Below are positions 1-8,490 of a stretch of 40,570 bases of DNA, piece after piece. The translations under genes were made by a program, and so were the position numbers. Within the stretch, counting starts at the first letter, position 1. Every line of letters starts with the position of its first letter. Below the pieces are notes generated by a model. The model did not search any database, was not told where the DNA came from, and worked only from the letters and a program-made list of their open reading frames with translations. The DNA is taken from positions 1-40,570 of the forward strand of contig CAKPZY010000016.1 in assembly GCA_934215475.1 (NCBI GenBank), read 5' to 3'. The DNA is from an uncultured Ligilactobacillus sp. (GTDB lineage Bacteria > Bacillota > Bacilli > Lactobacillales > Lactobacillaceae).

Positions 1-46
1 ATACCACCAAATTTTCAAAAAACAGGAAAATATGGTGGTATTTTAT
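1..46. terminator. Strong hairpin at the left window edge, probable terminator
   Basis: Bases 1-16 and 26-41 form a 16-bp stem with one mismatch around a 9-base loop, followed on the plus strand by TTTATC. It could end a plus-strand gene lying left of the window. It may also act on the minus strand, since the nearest gene (ending at 111) reads toward it, but the bases that would show a T-run in that direction are outside the window. Confidence 0.6.
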
Positions 47-110
47 CGGATTATGGAACGTTTTGTCCCAACTCCATAATAGATGATAGACACGCCTTTT
101 CTAAAAAAGA

Positions 111-965
111 CTAATTTTTTAATAGTTCCTTAAGCGAATCCTCAATTGAAGGTAAAGGATGGTGTAAGACTTTTGCTAGATCACCGCTGTCCTGTGCCAG
201 TTCTCCTTCCTTGATCAACTCTTGGATACCCAACATACCACCTGCAGCTGACTTGGAAAAGCCTTTATCTTGCAAATACTTTAAAAATTCCTCATCATTC
301 AATGATCTGACTTCAAATTCTTTGCCAGACACCTTTTTAAGCGCTGCAGCAAGTTCGGCATACGTTTTACTTGGACCTGAAAACTCATAAACAGTCTGCG
401 GATCTTTCGTCAAGAGGACCCGCGCCGCGGCTTGTGCATATTCCTGTTCCAGTGCCCACCCCACATGATGGTCTCCTGCTGCATAAACAAACGGTTCACC
501 AGCAAGAGCCTGAGCAATTTGCCAGCTTTCGTTTTGTAAATACCAATTATTGCGTAGAAATGAATGCTTGATGCCAGTTTTTTTGAGCAACTTCTCTGTT
601 TTTTTGTGGTCGCTGGCTAAGGGAGAGGCAGCTTCCTGTGCATGTGGATAACTCAGATACGCAATATACTTGACCTCCGCATTTTCAGCTGCCTCCAACA
701 CGCTTTTATGCTGCTGCAAACGTGCAACATCTTGGCCTGGTTGAGACGATACGAACAATAGGCGCTCGACACCCTGCAGGGCGTTTGTCATCTGGTAAAT
801 GTCAGCATAATCAGCAGCTCGAACCTCTAATTGCGGGAAAAGTTCCTGCGCTTTATCGACATTTCGTGCTAAAGCAACGACTGAATTTTCCGAGATATGC
901 TTTAATAACTCTTTGAGGGCTGCTTTCCCAAATTTACCTGTAGCGGCTGTGACTGCATATTTCAC
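111..965 (-). CDS. NmrA/SDR-a5-type NAD(P)-binding oxidoreductase (quinone oxidoreductase 2-like)
   Basis: This 284-residue protein has an N-terminal Rossmann start with the dinucleotide-binding turn TAATGKFG (residues 6-13). The body resembles the NmrA / atypical SDR group that includes QOR2 (YtfG), which use NAD(P)H and often reduce quinones. Segments such as AARNVDKA and LSYPHAQ sit where this family binds cofactor and substrate. The start is GTG at 965, preceded by an AGAGGGGG ribosome binding site. It has no operon partner. In many bacteria such genes are divergent from a TetR- or HxlR-type regulator, and a possible TetR-like scrap lies at 1089-1200. Substrate is not deducible. The family call is firm, the quinone reductase label less so. 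Confidence 0.9.
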   Translation of the reverse strand: MKYAVTAATGKFGKAALKELLKHISENSVVALARNVDKAQELFPQLEVRAADYADIYQMTNALQGVERLLFVSSQPGQDVARLQQHKSVLEAAENAEVKYIAYLSYPHAQEAASPLASDHKKTEKLLKKTGIKHSFLRNNWYLQNESWQIAQALAGEPFVYAAGDHHVGWALEQEYAQAAARVLLTKDPQTVYEFSGPSKTYAELAAALKKVSGKEFEVRSLNDEEFLKYLQDKGFSKSAAGGMLGIQELIKEGELAQDSGDLAKVLHHPLPSIEDSLKELLKN

Positions 966-1088
966 AAAATTACCCCCTCTTTTTGGCTATATTGTGAAAC
1001 AAACACTTTTCAAACGCAAAGAAAAAGGCAGATAAATCTACCAGTACAAAATTTTCATTAAAAGAGGTGGGTACAGAGACTTTAGCAT

Positions 1089-1200
1089 TCATTTGAATCG
1101 CCCGTGTGTTCTGTTATGAATATCCTCTTTAATTTGGTATAATGCCTCTGTAATGTAAGCGTTTGCATATTTCTCATTCTCCCATTTTTTTACTTTTTCA
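1089..1200 (-). pseudogene. Possible remnant of a TetR-family regulator (N-terminal piece)
   Basis: The minus-strand frame ending at 1089 encodes KKWENEKYANAYITEALYQI and then EDIHNRTHGRF before a stop. The first piece looks like helix 1 of TetR regulators (the usual pattern NA-I-EAL-L). The second loosely matches the DITxRAGVSR turn, with the linking residues missing and no DNA-binding helix or ligand domain after it. There is no credible start codon or ribosome binding site. The plus-strand promoter of the lipoprotein gene lies within it. If real, it is the decayed partner of the NmrA-type gene. It could equally be chance similarity. Confidence 0.25.
1114..1143 (+). promoter_or_regulatory. 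Extended -10 promoter for the 1231-2571 lipoprotein
   Basis: A perfect TATAAT at 1138-1143 is preceded by TGG, giving an extended -10 (TGGTATAAT). The -35 is weak (TTATGA at 1114-1119, 18-base spacer). The predicted transcript would start near 1150, leaving a leader of about 80 bases. Confidence 0.6.
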
Positions 1201-1230
1201 GCCGATTTCAAAGACGAAAGGACTGATATT

Positions 1231-2571
1231 ATGAAGCTTTCTAAGATCCTTACCACAGTCACTATCTCTTCTCTGGCAATTTTGTTAGCTGCATGCACTC
1301 CTTCAGCGGAAAAACTCAATGATCAAATGGCAGATGCCGCTAAGGATATTAAAAACGGCCAAATGACGTTGAAAATAAAGACGGAAAATAAAGACACTAC
1401 GGCAACTACAAATTCAGATGCAAAATTTCAGTTAAAACCTCACTTTGCTATCAAACAAAACACGACTATTAATACAAGTGGCCAATCCCGAGACATAACG
1501 GCGTACCAGGATATTAAGAATGAATATATTCAAGCAGGGTCTCACTGGGCTAAGCTCGACTACAAAACAGCTGGCATCAATACAGCAGAGTTAAAAAAGA
1601 ACCTCAAAGGCAATTCCTACCGAATAAAAAACAAAAAGCTCTTAGATGAAATGGAGGTCAAAAATAACGAAAAGACATATACTATGAGCCTTAAAAATGA
1701 TAATAAGGCTGCCCAAAATGAAATCAAAAGAATGATGAATGATTCCATTAAAAGCAGTTCGACTACAGCCAATAAAGATTATTTAAAAAATGTCAAGATC
1801 AGTTCTGTCAAATACAGTTTCAATGTCGCCAAAAAAACTTATTATCCTACAAAATACAAACTAAAGATGAATTTTGAACAGAAGGGTGAAAAATACAAGC
1901 TTGATCTTACCGTTAACTACTCGGATATCAACAAGGTTGGGACCGTTAAGATCCCGGCAGCGGTAAAAGACAATGCTATCGACTTGAAACAATATATGAA
2001 GAAATATAGTTCGTCTAGTGAAAGTTCTTCAAACACGGGTTCCAGCTTAGGCGAAAGTAGTTCCAGCAGCACTTCTTCGAGTACTGCTTCACAAGGCGAT
2101 TATGTCAGCGCTAGTCGTTTATCTTTAAGCAACTTTCAGAAAATTAAAATAGGAGAACAGGATTCAACGACCGGCACGACCAAAGGTGAAGCTCAAAAGA
2201 TCCTGGGCACACCGACAACTTCTAGAAGCAACTATTCATCATGGAGGACCGACTATGCTGATCCCGGCGGCAGTAAATCACTCAATGTTTATGTGTCAAA
2301 AGATCATGCTTATATGAAAACTTTGACTGGACTCAATAATAATGAGGTTTCAATCGACGCTGATAAGTACAATAGTTTAAATCAGGGCATGTCCCAAGAA
2401 CAAGTGATCAAAATTTTAGGTATGCCTTACACCATTAGTGAATATACTTCTACTGGAACTAAGGTGACTCAACTCAGATATAACAAGATAGCTGGTCGAA
2501 CTGGAGCTTCAGTGACGATCGAGCTGCGCAACGACAAAGCGACCGGAAGACAACAGACAGGTTTAGATTGA
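1231..2571 (+). CDS. Large lipoprotein with Ser-rich linker and two BLIP/DUF3862-like modules
   Basis: This 446-residue protein has a lipoprotein signal peptide with lipobox LLAAC and lipidated Cys22, so it should be anchored on the outer face of the membrane. Residues about 25-255 are Lys/Thr/Asn-rich and beta-prone, recalling LolA-fold lipoproteins such as DUF6612, but I cannot assign them firmly. A Ser-rich linker spans 260-287. The C-terminus holds two similar modules (about 302-368 and 379-446), each beginning with a 'G-x-[TS]-x-x-[EQ]-[AV]-x-x-I-L-G-x-P' pattern (GTTKGEAQKILGTP and QGMSQEQVIKILGMP). That pattern is typical of SmpA/BLIP-fold domains (DUF3862). Start ATG has GAAAGGA 9 bases upstream. 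Function is unknown. Similar lipoproteins are common in lactic acid bacteria. Confidence 0.9.
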   Translation: MKLSKILTTVTISSLAILLAACTPSAEKLNDQMADAAKDIKNGQMTLKIKTENKDTTATTNSDAKFQLKPHFAIKQNTTINTSGQSRDITAYQDIKNEYIQAGSHWAKLDYKTAGINTAELKKNLKGNSYRIKNKKLLDEMEVKNNEKTYTMSLKNDNKAAQNEIKRMMNDSIKSSSTTANKDYLKNVKISSVKYSFNVAKKTYYPTKYKLKMNFEQKGEKYKLDLTVNYSDINKVGTVKIPAAVKDNAIDLKQYMKKYSSSSESSSNTGSSLGESSSSSTSSSTASQGDYVSASRLSLSNFQKIKIGEQDSTTGTTKGEAQKILGTPTTSRSNYSSWRTDYADPGGSKSLNVYVSKDHAYMKTLTGLNNNEVSIDADKYNSLNQGMSQEQVIKILGMPYTISEYTSTGTKVTQLRYNKIAGRTGASVTIELRNDKATGRQQTGLD

Positions 2572-2610
2572 TGAGTATTCATGTGATGAAAAGGTGAATT
2601 ATAAAACATC

Positions 2611-2662
2611 AAGCCCACCGGCAAACCTGCTAATTCACAGGCGTGTCAGTGGGCTTCTTATT
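2611..2662 (+). terminator. Rho-independent terminator of the lipoprotein gene
   Basis: AAGCCCAC (2611-2618) pairs with GTGGGCTT (2649-2656). A nested CCTG/CAGG helix (2627-2630 with 2638-2641) sits inside, and a T-rich tail follows. It lies 40 bases after the stop codon. Confidence 0.8.
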
Positions 2663-2687
2663 TTATTGACTTTTCTACGTTAATCTA

Positions 2688-2804
2688 TTAGGCTGCAAAA
2701 CTGATAGTGATCATCCTAGACTTAGAGTTCATGTATTTGTAGTATAGTATTACTCCAATGCTGATTATCAAAGTCCCTGTCAGTAAAATGAATCCATTTT
2801 TCAT
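2688..2804 (-). CDS. 38-residue single-pass membrane peptide, function unknown
   Basis: This small frame reads MKNGFILLTGTLIISIGVIL, then YYKYMNSKSRMITISFAA. It has one hydrophobic segment (residues about 4-22) followed by a basic stretch, the shape of a small membrane peptide. The upstream sequence AAGGATGGTGGGAAAGT ends at the ATG and supplies a purine-rich though imperfect ribosome binding site. It is isolated between two terminator-ended genes and points the same way as the permease at 3101. Possible roles include a membrane-active peptide (type I toxin-like), a small transporter modulator or a signal precursor. Nothing in the sequence chooses among these. Existence as a gene is uncertain because of its length. 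Confidence 0.45.
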   Translation of the reverse strand: MKNGFILLTGTLIISIGVILYYKYMNSKSRMITISFAA

Positions 2805-3100
2805 ACTTTCCCACCATCCTTGTAGTCCTTGCCAATGTGTAAGGCTATACAATACCTGCTATAAACTCTCTTATGGTTTCACAACATTTCATTCGTAACA
2901 AAACCGTATTTCTTTAATTTCATATTACCACACTCACTGAAAGCTTTCTCAGATGAAGTTTTCTCATTTATGATTTAACTTAATTTTTCCCTGAAAAATC
3001 AACCATTCACATTGACATGTTTGTAGAGTGCTCTCTTTTTAAGTTATTTATATATTCACTAAAGAGGTTAAGCAAAGATTCCCAATCTGGTAAAATGACG
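2805..3100. other. AT-rich intergenic stretch without a recognised gene
   Basis: Nearly 300 bases between the 38-residue peptide and the permease gene. On the minus strand there are only 14- and 15-codon frames. A TTGACA-like hexamer at about 3017 on the plus strand has no convincing -10 partner. I see no repeat or riboswitch. It should contain the promoter of the small peptide and the 3' end of the permease transcript. Confidence 0.5.
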
Positions 3101-4459
3101 CTATTTTTTTTCTCTGCTTAAATAGCCGACAAGCCCAATAACGACCCAGACTCCTAAGACTACATATTCATACGGCCAGACTAAGGACACAGAGGTGCCT
3201 GGCATGAGAGTGGCTAGCGCGATAAAGATGGCAATGATTCCACCTACGACCGGCAAAGCCAGATGTTTATTATGAAACCCGCCTCTCAGCTGAGGATGTT
3301 TATGCCTGATAGCTACCAGATTAAAAGCGTTCACACCCCAGGCTAAAGCGGTCAGAAAACCACCAATATCCAAAAAATATGTTAGAGCTCCTTCACCCAT
3401 CCAGCCAATACCGAGGACCAAAATCAACGTCAGACATACTGCCCTGTAGGGAGTACCATACTTAGGATGGATCTTGCCAAAGTATCTAGGCAAGATCTCT
3501 TTTTTCGCCAACGAATATATCAAACGTGGGGCTGCTGAAAAAAGAGCCAAAAAACTGGTGCCCAAGCCTAGGAAAGAAATAATGTACGCAGCTGTGCCCA
3601 ACTGCGGAAAGCCTGCTGCTTTGAAGGCATCGATCGAGCCCATTTGCATTTGTGCCGTTTGTTTCCACGGAAAGACCCAGGCAGCAGACAACAGAACAAA
3701 GAAATAATAGGCAGCAGCGATAAAAATCGCCAGGATGACAATTCGTCCGATTTTACGAGCAGGTGTCTTAACTTCTTCAGCCATGACCCCAATAGATTCC
3801 CAGCCAGTCAAAAATGTCATGGCAGGTAAAATAAATCGAAAGATGGCTGGCACTTTTTCCTGGTTAGGATAAAACGAGGGCGAAAAATTGGTAGGGTGCC
3901 CATGAGTAAAGCCCACAGCAATCAATGCTATTCCTAAAATTATCAACAATGCAAACAAAATTATCTGAACGTTGCTGGTCAACTCCGCTCCCAGGTAATT
4001 AACGCCAAAGATGATCAAAGTAATTAACACTCCAAGAAGAAGCTCAGTATAATGCACTTCGACACCCGCAAATCTGTATGCAGGACCAGTCACAATTTGG
4101 GGAAAGATCTCGCCCAACAAAAAACTGGAGGCTGTGACATAAAAAGCTAAGGCACTTAAATACGCTCCCAGCAAAGCCCACCCGGCAAATAAACCACCCT
4201 TTTTACCAAAGGCTTCATAGGCATAAACGACCTCACCGCCTGCTTTGGGGTAAATGGTGGCTAATTCAGCAAAGGAAAGCGAAACACAAATCGCCAAGAT
4301 CGTCGCTGCTAATAAGCCGTATATTTCTCCACCAGCGCCATATTTGTGAAAAAACTGGCTATTGGTATATATCCAACTGCTGCCGATCACCCCTCCAGCA
4401 CCGAGGGAAATCAGTCCTAAAGTGTTGATCCCTTGTTTCAAATGATTTTTTTCTGCCAT
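3101..4459 (-). CDS. APC-superfamily amino acid permease
   Basis: This protein of about 452 residues has 12 predicted membrane segments and the family signature of amino acid/polyamine/organocation permeases. TM1 carries the broken-helix glycines (ISLGAGGVIGSSW), followed by FAELATIYPKAGGEVVY. TM6 has the TGWESIGVMAEEVKTPARKIGR region. The cytoplasmic loop PRLIYSLAKKEILPRYFGKI precedes TM8-9. It is expected to import an amino acid by proton symport or exchange. The substrate is not deducible. I chose ATG at 4459 because AAGGTG lies 8 bases upstream; the GTG at 4468 is part of that ribosome binding site. It is probably monocistronic. A perfect palindrome lies just upstream (4497-4530). Confidence 0.95.
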   Translation of the reverse strand: MAEKNHLKQGINTLGLISLGAGGVIGSSWIYTNSQFFHKYGAGGEIYGLLAATILAICVSLSFAELATIYPKAGGEVVYAYEAFGKKGGLFAGWALLGAYLSALAFYVTASSFLLGEIFPQIVTGPAYRFAGVEVHYTELLLGVLITLIIFGVNYLGAELTSNVQIILFALLIILGIALIAVGFTHGHPTNFSPSFYPNQEKVPAIFRFILPAMTFLTGWESIGVMAEEVKTPARKIGRIVILAIFIAAAYYFFVLLSAAWVFPWKQTAQMQMGSIDAFKAAGFPQLGTAAYIISFLGLGTSFLALFSAAPRLIYSLAKKEILPRYFGKIHPKYGTPYRAVCLTLILVLGIGWMGEGALTYFLDIGGFLTALAWGVNAFNLVAIRHKHPQLRGGFHNKHLALPVVGGIIAIFIALATLMPGTSVSLVWPYEYVVLGVWVVIGLVGYLSREKK

Positions 4460-4496
4460 TATAGACACACCTTACACTTGGTTAATTTCTATGTAA

Positions 4497-4530
4497 TTTC
4501 AGCAACTGACTATTCTGACAGTTGCTGAAA
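4497..4530. repeat. Perfect 12-bp inverted repeat between the MacB-type gene and the permease
   Basis: TTTCAGCAACTG (4497-4508) and CAGTTGCTGAAA (4519-4530) are exact inverted copies around a 10-base loop. A second small palindrome, GTGAC-TTTT-GTCAC, follows at about 4535-4548. Neither direction has a clean T-run, so it may be a weak terminator for the exporter gene (stop at 4567) or an operator for the permease (start at 4459). Confidence 0.6.
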
Positions 4531-4566
4531 TGTTGTGACTTTTGTCACTTTTCCTAATTGAAACAC

Positions 4567-6909
4567 TTACTCAGACCGCAATGCGATCGCAGCATCTTTG
4601 TTCGAGCCCATTCTAGCAGGAACGTGACCGCCTAATACAGTGAGAACCGTACTGATAACGATCAATAAAATCGCGTGCCATGGGTTCAACTGGGCAACAT
4701 TACTCAAATCGGTAACATTTTTCAGCAGTATATTAGCTGGGAAAGTCAACAACCAAGCGATCACCACCCCCAAAATGCCTGACCCGACTCCTAAAATCGT
4801 CGTTTCAGCATCGAAGACACGAGTAATGTCTTTTTTTCTCGCACCCAGTGCTTTTAATACTCCAATCTCTTTTGTTCTTTCCAAAACTGAAGTATATGTG
4901 ATAATGGAGATCATAATCATTGAAGTGACTAATGAGATTCCAGCAAATCCGACCAAAACATAAGTGATTGCATCCATCAAGCCCCCAGTCAGAGAACTGA
5001 TTGAGCCGGCAAGGTCATTATAAACGACTTTGTTTTCAGCTGTCTTTCCCTTATTATACTTATCCAAATAATTTGTGACCCGATCTTTTTGATCAAAACT
5101 GTTGGGATAGATTTGAATCGTACTTGGAACTTTAGCTGCTCCTAAATATGCCAACAAATCTGCACGGTTAGCAGGTTTGATGGCAGCGCCTGTCAAGACA
5201 TTATTATTGCTCGAACGCTGTGCTTGCGCAATCGCCGAATTTTCGTTTTGTTCAACAACATCCTTAGTCAACCGATCATTATATGCAATGCCATTAGCCA
5301 GCAGGCCACCTGAGTTCTTCGATTTGGTCCTCAAGATCCCGGTCACGGTTAAATTCCGCGTGTTGCCGGCTTTAGCCATTTGTCCATAGTCTTGCTCGGG
5401 GACAAAAGTGCCAGTTGGCAATTTCCGATAATAATCATCGTTGGCCACCAGTTTGACCTGAGTCCCGATCAGTGCGGAAGATTTTAAATTCTGGTTGTTT
5501 TTGACGTCAAAGCCCAAATTGTTTAGAGCATTAACGTTAATATTATTATGCTGATCAGCAATCAAAACAATATCGGTTTTTTTAGTTGGATATTTACCAG
5601 ACAACACTTTATAATTGCGGTGCAAAAAGCTCATCTTACCGTAGCGGTCAGTTGGATAGACCGAACCGCCAACTCCCACAGAAGAACCATTATTCCCACT
5701 TCCAATTTGATTTTGTGTCTGGGATTCATCTTGATTTGAAAACGTAACCGGCTGGTATTTACCGGACACATCACGTATCAAATTAAATCCAGTCGTATAA
5801 CTATACGCAATGTCTTTAGCTGCGGATTTCTTAATATTTTTGACATAATCAACATACTTCTGATCGATCTTATTGATGTGTTGTGCAGACTCTGCAGTAC
5901 TTCTCTTAGCCGTGACAGTATAGTTTTTGGCTACCTTCTTGTTTTTGCCCGGCCCTGCATTTTGGGCAGCGGCTTGCGGATCTAACCCCACCCGTGAGAT
6001 CGTCACCGGGAACTGGGAGAGCGTCTCCGACTGAGTACTGTCGATCTGTTTTTGAAATCCGTTAGATAAAGCCAAAACGATCCCGATGCCTATGATCCCA
6101 ATACTAGAAGCAAACATAGTCAAAAATGTCCGGCCTTTCTTAGTCCGAATATTTGTAAAAGAAAGCTTTAAGGCGGTCAAGAAACTCATTTTAGTGCGTT
6201 TTAAAGCAAAATTACTGTTGACCTCGCCGCTCTCATAAGGCTCGGAATCACCTACGACCTGGCCATCATTAAATTTAATGATCCGATTTGAATATTCTGA
6301 AGCAAGGTCCGGATTATGAGTAACCATAATGACTAAGCGATCCGTTGCCAATTCTTTGATGAGATCCATGATTTCATGACTTGTCTGAGTGTCTAAGGCG
6401 CCTGTTGGTTCATCTGCCAATAAAATTTCAGGATCGTTAGCCAGTGCGCGCGCGATCGCCACTCGCTGCAACTGCCCACCGGAAAGCTGTGTGGGTTTTT
6501 TGTTCATATGCTTTTTTAAGCCCACCCGCACCAATGCGCCTTTGGCTTTCTTGATTTTTTCATTATTTGAAACGCCGCTCAGAGTCATGCCCATGGCAAC
6601 ATTATCTATAATGCTCAGATGGGTAATGATGTTATAATCCTGAAAGATAAACCCGATCGAATTATTGCGGTAGGCATCCCAATCACTATCTTTGAACGTT
6701 TTCGTGGATTGACCATTGATTACTAAATCCCCGGTATCATAACGATCCAAGCCGCCGATCACATTAAGCAGGGTTGTTTTCCCAGACCCGCTGGCACCTA
6801 AGATCGCAACAAATTCCCGGTCCCTAAATGAAAGAGAAACGTCATCCAGGGCCTTGGTCGTTGTCTCACCTACTTTGTAATATTTTTTGACATGTTTAAG
6901 GTCTAACAT
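4567..6909 (-). CDS. MacB-type ABC exporter, ATPase fused to FtsX-fold permease
   Basis: This 780-residue protein combines an N-terminal ATPase with a C-terminal permease. The ATPase shows Walker [10 protein letters not shown] (38-46), signature [15 protein letters not shown], Walker [13 protein letters not shown] and the switch histidine VTHNP. The permease has one helix at about 255-282, a large extracytoplasmic domain of over 300 residues, and three C-terminal helices with the FtsX-type loop [19 protein letters not shown]. This 4-TM layout is that of type VII (MacB) exporters, which work as dimers moving peptides, antibiotics or lipoproteins out of the envelope. No accessory adaptor lies beside it. 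GAGAGGAG precedes the ATG. The amidotransferase gene ends 55 bases upstream, so they may share a transcript. Substrate is unknown. Confidence 0.95.
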   Translation of the reverse strand: MLDLKHVKKYYKVGETTTKALDDVSLSFRDREFVAILGASGSGKTTLLNVIGGLDRYDTGDLVINGQSTKTFKDSDWDAYRNNSIGFIFQDYNIITHLSIIDNVAMGMTLSGVSNNEKIKKAKGALVRVGLKKHMNKKPTQLSGGQLQRVAIARALANDPEILLADEPTGALDTQTSHEIMDLIKELATDRLVIMVTHNPDLASEYSNRIIKFNDGQVVGDSEPYESGEVNSNFALKRTKMSFLTALKLSFTNIRTKKGRTFLTMFASSIGIIGIGIVLALSNGFQKQIDSTQSETLSQFPVTISRVGLDPQAAAQNAGPGKNKKVAKNYTVTAKRSTAESAQHINKIDQKYVDYVKNIKKSAAKDIAYSYTTGFNLIRDVSGKYQPVTFSNQDESQTQNQIGSGNNGSSVGVGGSVYPTDRYGKMSFLHRNYKVLSGKYPTKKTDIVLIADQHNNINVNALNNLGFDVKNNQNLKSSALIGTQVKLVANDDYYRKLPTGTFVPEQDYGQMAKAGNTRNLTVTGILRTKSKNSGGLLANGIAYNDRLTKDVVEQNENSAIAQAQRSSNNNVLTGAAIKPANRADLLAYLGAAKVPSTIQIYPNSFDQKDRVTNYLDKYNKGKTAENKVVYNDLAGSISSLTGGLMDAITYVLVGFAGISLVTSMIMISIITYTSVLERTKEIGVLKALGARKKDITRVFDAETTILGVGSGILGVVIAWLLTFPANILLKNVTDLSNVAQLNPWHAILLIVISTVLTVLGGHVPARMGSNKDAAIALRSE

Positions 6910-6964
6910 AAATTACTCCTCTCACAAACCTTCTATTTTCCAGTTCCTCAGCTGGGGACGACAT

Positions 6965-7636
6965 TTATGACTTCGTCAAATAATCCAGCATTCTGAATAG
7001 TGCCAGTTGATTTTGCTGATCAATACCATGTTGTAAAATTTCTCCTGCCGATTGCCCTAAAACAGAGCCCTGCACATAATCACCATCATTGATGACCATT
7101 TCCCTGAGATTGTCTGGTAAAGGCTCCAAGTGGAATTGTAAACCTATGGCTTGCTCAGGTATCACAAAGGACTGATTGGTTAAAATTTTCCCTGTGTATA
7201 GCAGTTGAGCGCCATCTGGCAATTCAAACATGTCCTGGTGCCAATGCAGCGGAACTAAACTAGCAGGCAGCCCAGTGATCTCCTTGCTTTTCAAACTGAC
7301 TGGTGCAAAGCCCACTTCTTTGGCTGGTGCTGCTTTGACATTTGCTCCCAGAGTGACGGCAATTTGCTGTGCACCCAAACAAACACCCAAAATTGGTATC
7401 TTCTTTCTCATGGCTTCGCTGATCAATATTCTTTCCTGCTCAAGCCATTTATCGTGATCATAAGGGCCCATCGGCCCACCCAAGAGTACCAGCAAGTCTG
7501 TTTGTTCGATCCTAGGCAGCTTACCTGCAAAAGCATAGGGATGATAAGTATACATTTGATGCCCACGTTGTTCTGACCACTTCGCTATCCCACCAGGTCC
7601 TTCATTTGGGGTGTGCTGAATAACATTCACTCGCAT
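6965..7636 (-). CDS. Class I glutamine amidotransferase (GMP synthase-like GATase)
   Basis: A stand-alone GATase domain of 223 residues. The nucleophile elbow GVCLGAQQ holds Cys86, and QFHLEP supplies His169 and Glu171, so the Cys-His-Glu triad is complete. The oxyanion strand is LLVLLGGPMGPYD. It is expected to release ammonia from glutamine or hydrolyse a gamma-glutamyl bond (the PuuD-like and YfeJ-like proteins share this fold). I start at the ATG at 7636, giving MRVNVIQHTP, with GAGGAAGG about 10 bases upstream; an ATG at 7645 is also possible. It lies between the ECF component and the MacB-type exporter, on the same strand. No synthetase partner is nearby, so the acceptor is unknown. Confidence 0.92.
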   Translation of the reverse strand: MRVNVIQHTPNEGPGGIAKWSEQRGHQMYTYHPYAFAGKLPRIEQTDLLVLLGGPMGPYDHDKWLEQERILISEAMRKKIPILGVCLGAQQIAVTLGANVKAAPAKEVGFAPVSLKSKEITGLPASLVPLHWHQDMFELPDGAQLLYTGKILTNQSFVIPEQAIGLQFHLEPLPDNLREMVINDGDYVQGSVLGQSAGEILQHGIDQQNQLALFRMLDYLTKS

Positions 7637-7761
7637 ATGGTTCATCCCTTCCTCAAATCCATAACATAAACTTACCATTTTTAATAGGAAAAATCAGTTC
7701 AAAATAATAATAGCGCAATTCCACTTGGCACTAGTATTTATGTAAAAAAATAAACAGAAAA

Positions 7762-8274
7762 CTAGGCAAAATATCTACGCAATAATTTCCGTAAAAGCCA
7801 ATAAAGCAAAGGATAAAATACCAAATTCCCAATTGCGTGATAAAAATCAAATGGCAATCCGCTAAGCCAATATGCCCAAAATGCTGGTGCTTGGCCAATC
7901 ACCGCCATTCCTAAGCTAACCACGAAACCATATTCGAAGCCTAAAAAGGCACAGAGTACAAATTGTACCCACCTCATCTTTTTCCAAGGAATAATTTTCG
8001 CCATGATCCCCACAGTTACAACACACACAACATAAGCTGCAATCTGCGGCAAGGTCCAGATGCCAAATCCTAAAAACAAATTTGACACGATCATAGTTAG
8101 GACCGCTAAAGTCAACCCTGAACCGAACCCCTCAAATAAGGTAATGATCATCACGGTATCTGTCACAGGCTGCACATTAGGTAAGGGCAAGACCGCAATA
8201 CGCGCAACGGTGCATAAAGCAGTCAGTAAAGCTAGTAAAGTTATTCGTTTAATAGCTAGTCTATTTTCCACCAT
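7762..8274 (-). CDS. ECF transporter S component (vitamin-binding membrane subunit)
   Basis: This 170-residue, very hydrophobic protein has about six membrane helices. It carries the layout of energy-coupling factor S components: ALLTALCTVARIAV in helix 1, the PNVQPVTDT loop, and SNLFLGFGIWTLPQIAAY in the middle. S components bind a vitamin or trace compound and dock onto a shared EcfAA'T module encoded elsewhere. The PNVQPVT loop recalls the group containing the cobalamin S component CbrT, but that is not enough to name the substrate. Start ATG has TTGGAG 8 bases upstream. A strong extended -10 promoter lies at 8333-8341. I found no vitamin riboswitch in the short leader. Confidence 0.88.
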   Translation of the reverse strand: MVENRLAIKRITLLALLTALCTVARIAVLPLPNVQPVTDTVMIITLFEGFGSGLTLAVLTMIVSNLFLGFGIWTLPQIAAYVVCVVTVGIMAKIIPWKKMRWVQFVLCAFLGFEYGFVVSLGMAVIGQAPAFWAYWLSGLPFDFYHAIGNLVFYPLLYWLLRKLLRRYFA

Positions 8275-8332
8275 TTTTAAGTCTCCAACACGAATTAAAT
8301 TTCAATCAAAAATTAATCATAAAACACGTTTA

Positions 8333-8362
8333 ATTCTACCAAATAATATGCTAGAATGTGAG
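8333..8362 (-). promoter_or_regulatory. Extended -10 promoter for the ECF S-component gene
   Basis: On the minus strand, TGGTAGAAT forms an extended -10 (hexamer at 8333-8338), with CTCACA as a 4/6 match to the -35 after an 18-base spacer. Transcription would start about 50 bases before the gene, too short a leader for a classical riboswitch. A TGCTAGAAT on the plus strand (hexamer 8352-8357) overlaps it. Confidence 0.5.
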
Positions 8363-8490
8363 GCCGTTGGGTTAATAATTAAGTTGATCGTCATAAAAAT
8401 TTTACATCTTTAAAACACGATCGACAGTTAACTTTTACACTAGCAAGCTACAATAAAAGCAACAAATAAATATTTCAAAGGAGATCAAAA

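Noticed and set aside
1201..1319. Upstream part of the 76-codon minus-strand frame at 1089-1319
   Set aside because: It overlaps the signal peptide region of the lipoprotein gene and has no TetR-like character; only the 1089-1200 part is worth noting.
8275..8490. Possible vitamin riboswitch before the ECF S-component gene
   Set aside because: The predicted transcript start leaves only about 50 bases of leader, with no cobalamin, TPP, FMN or preQ1 core visible.
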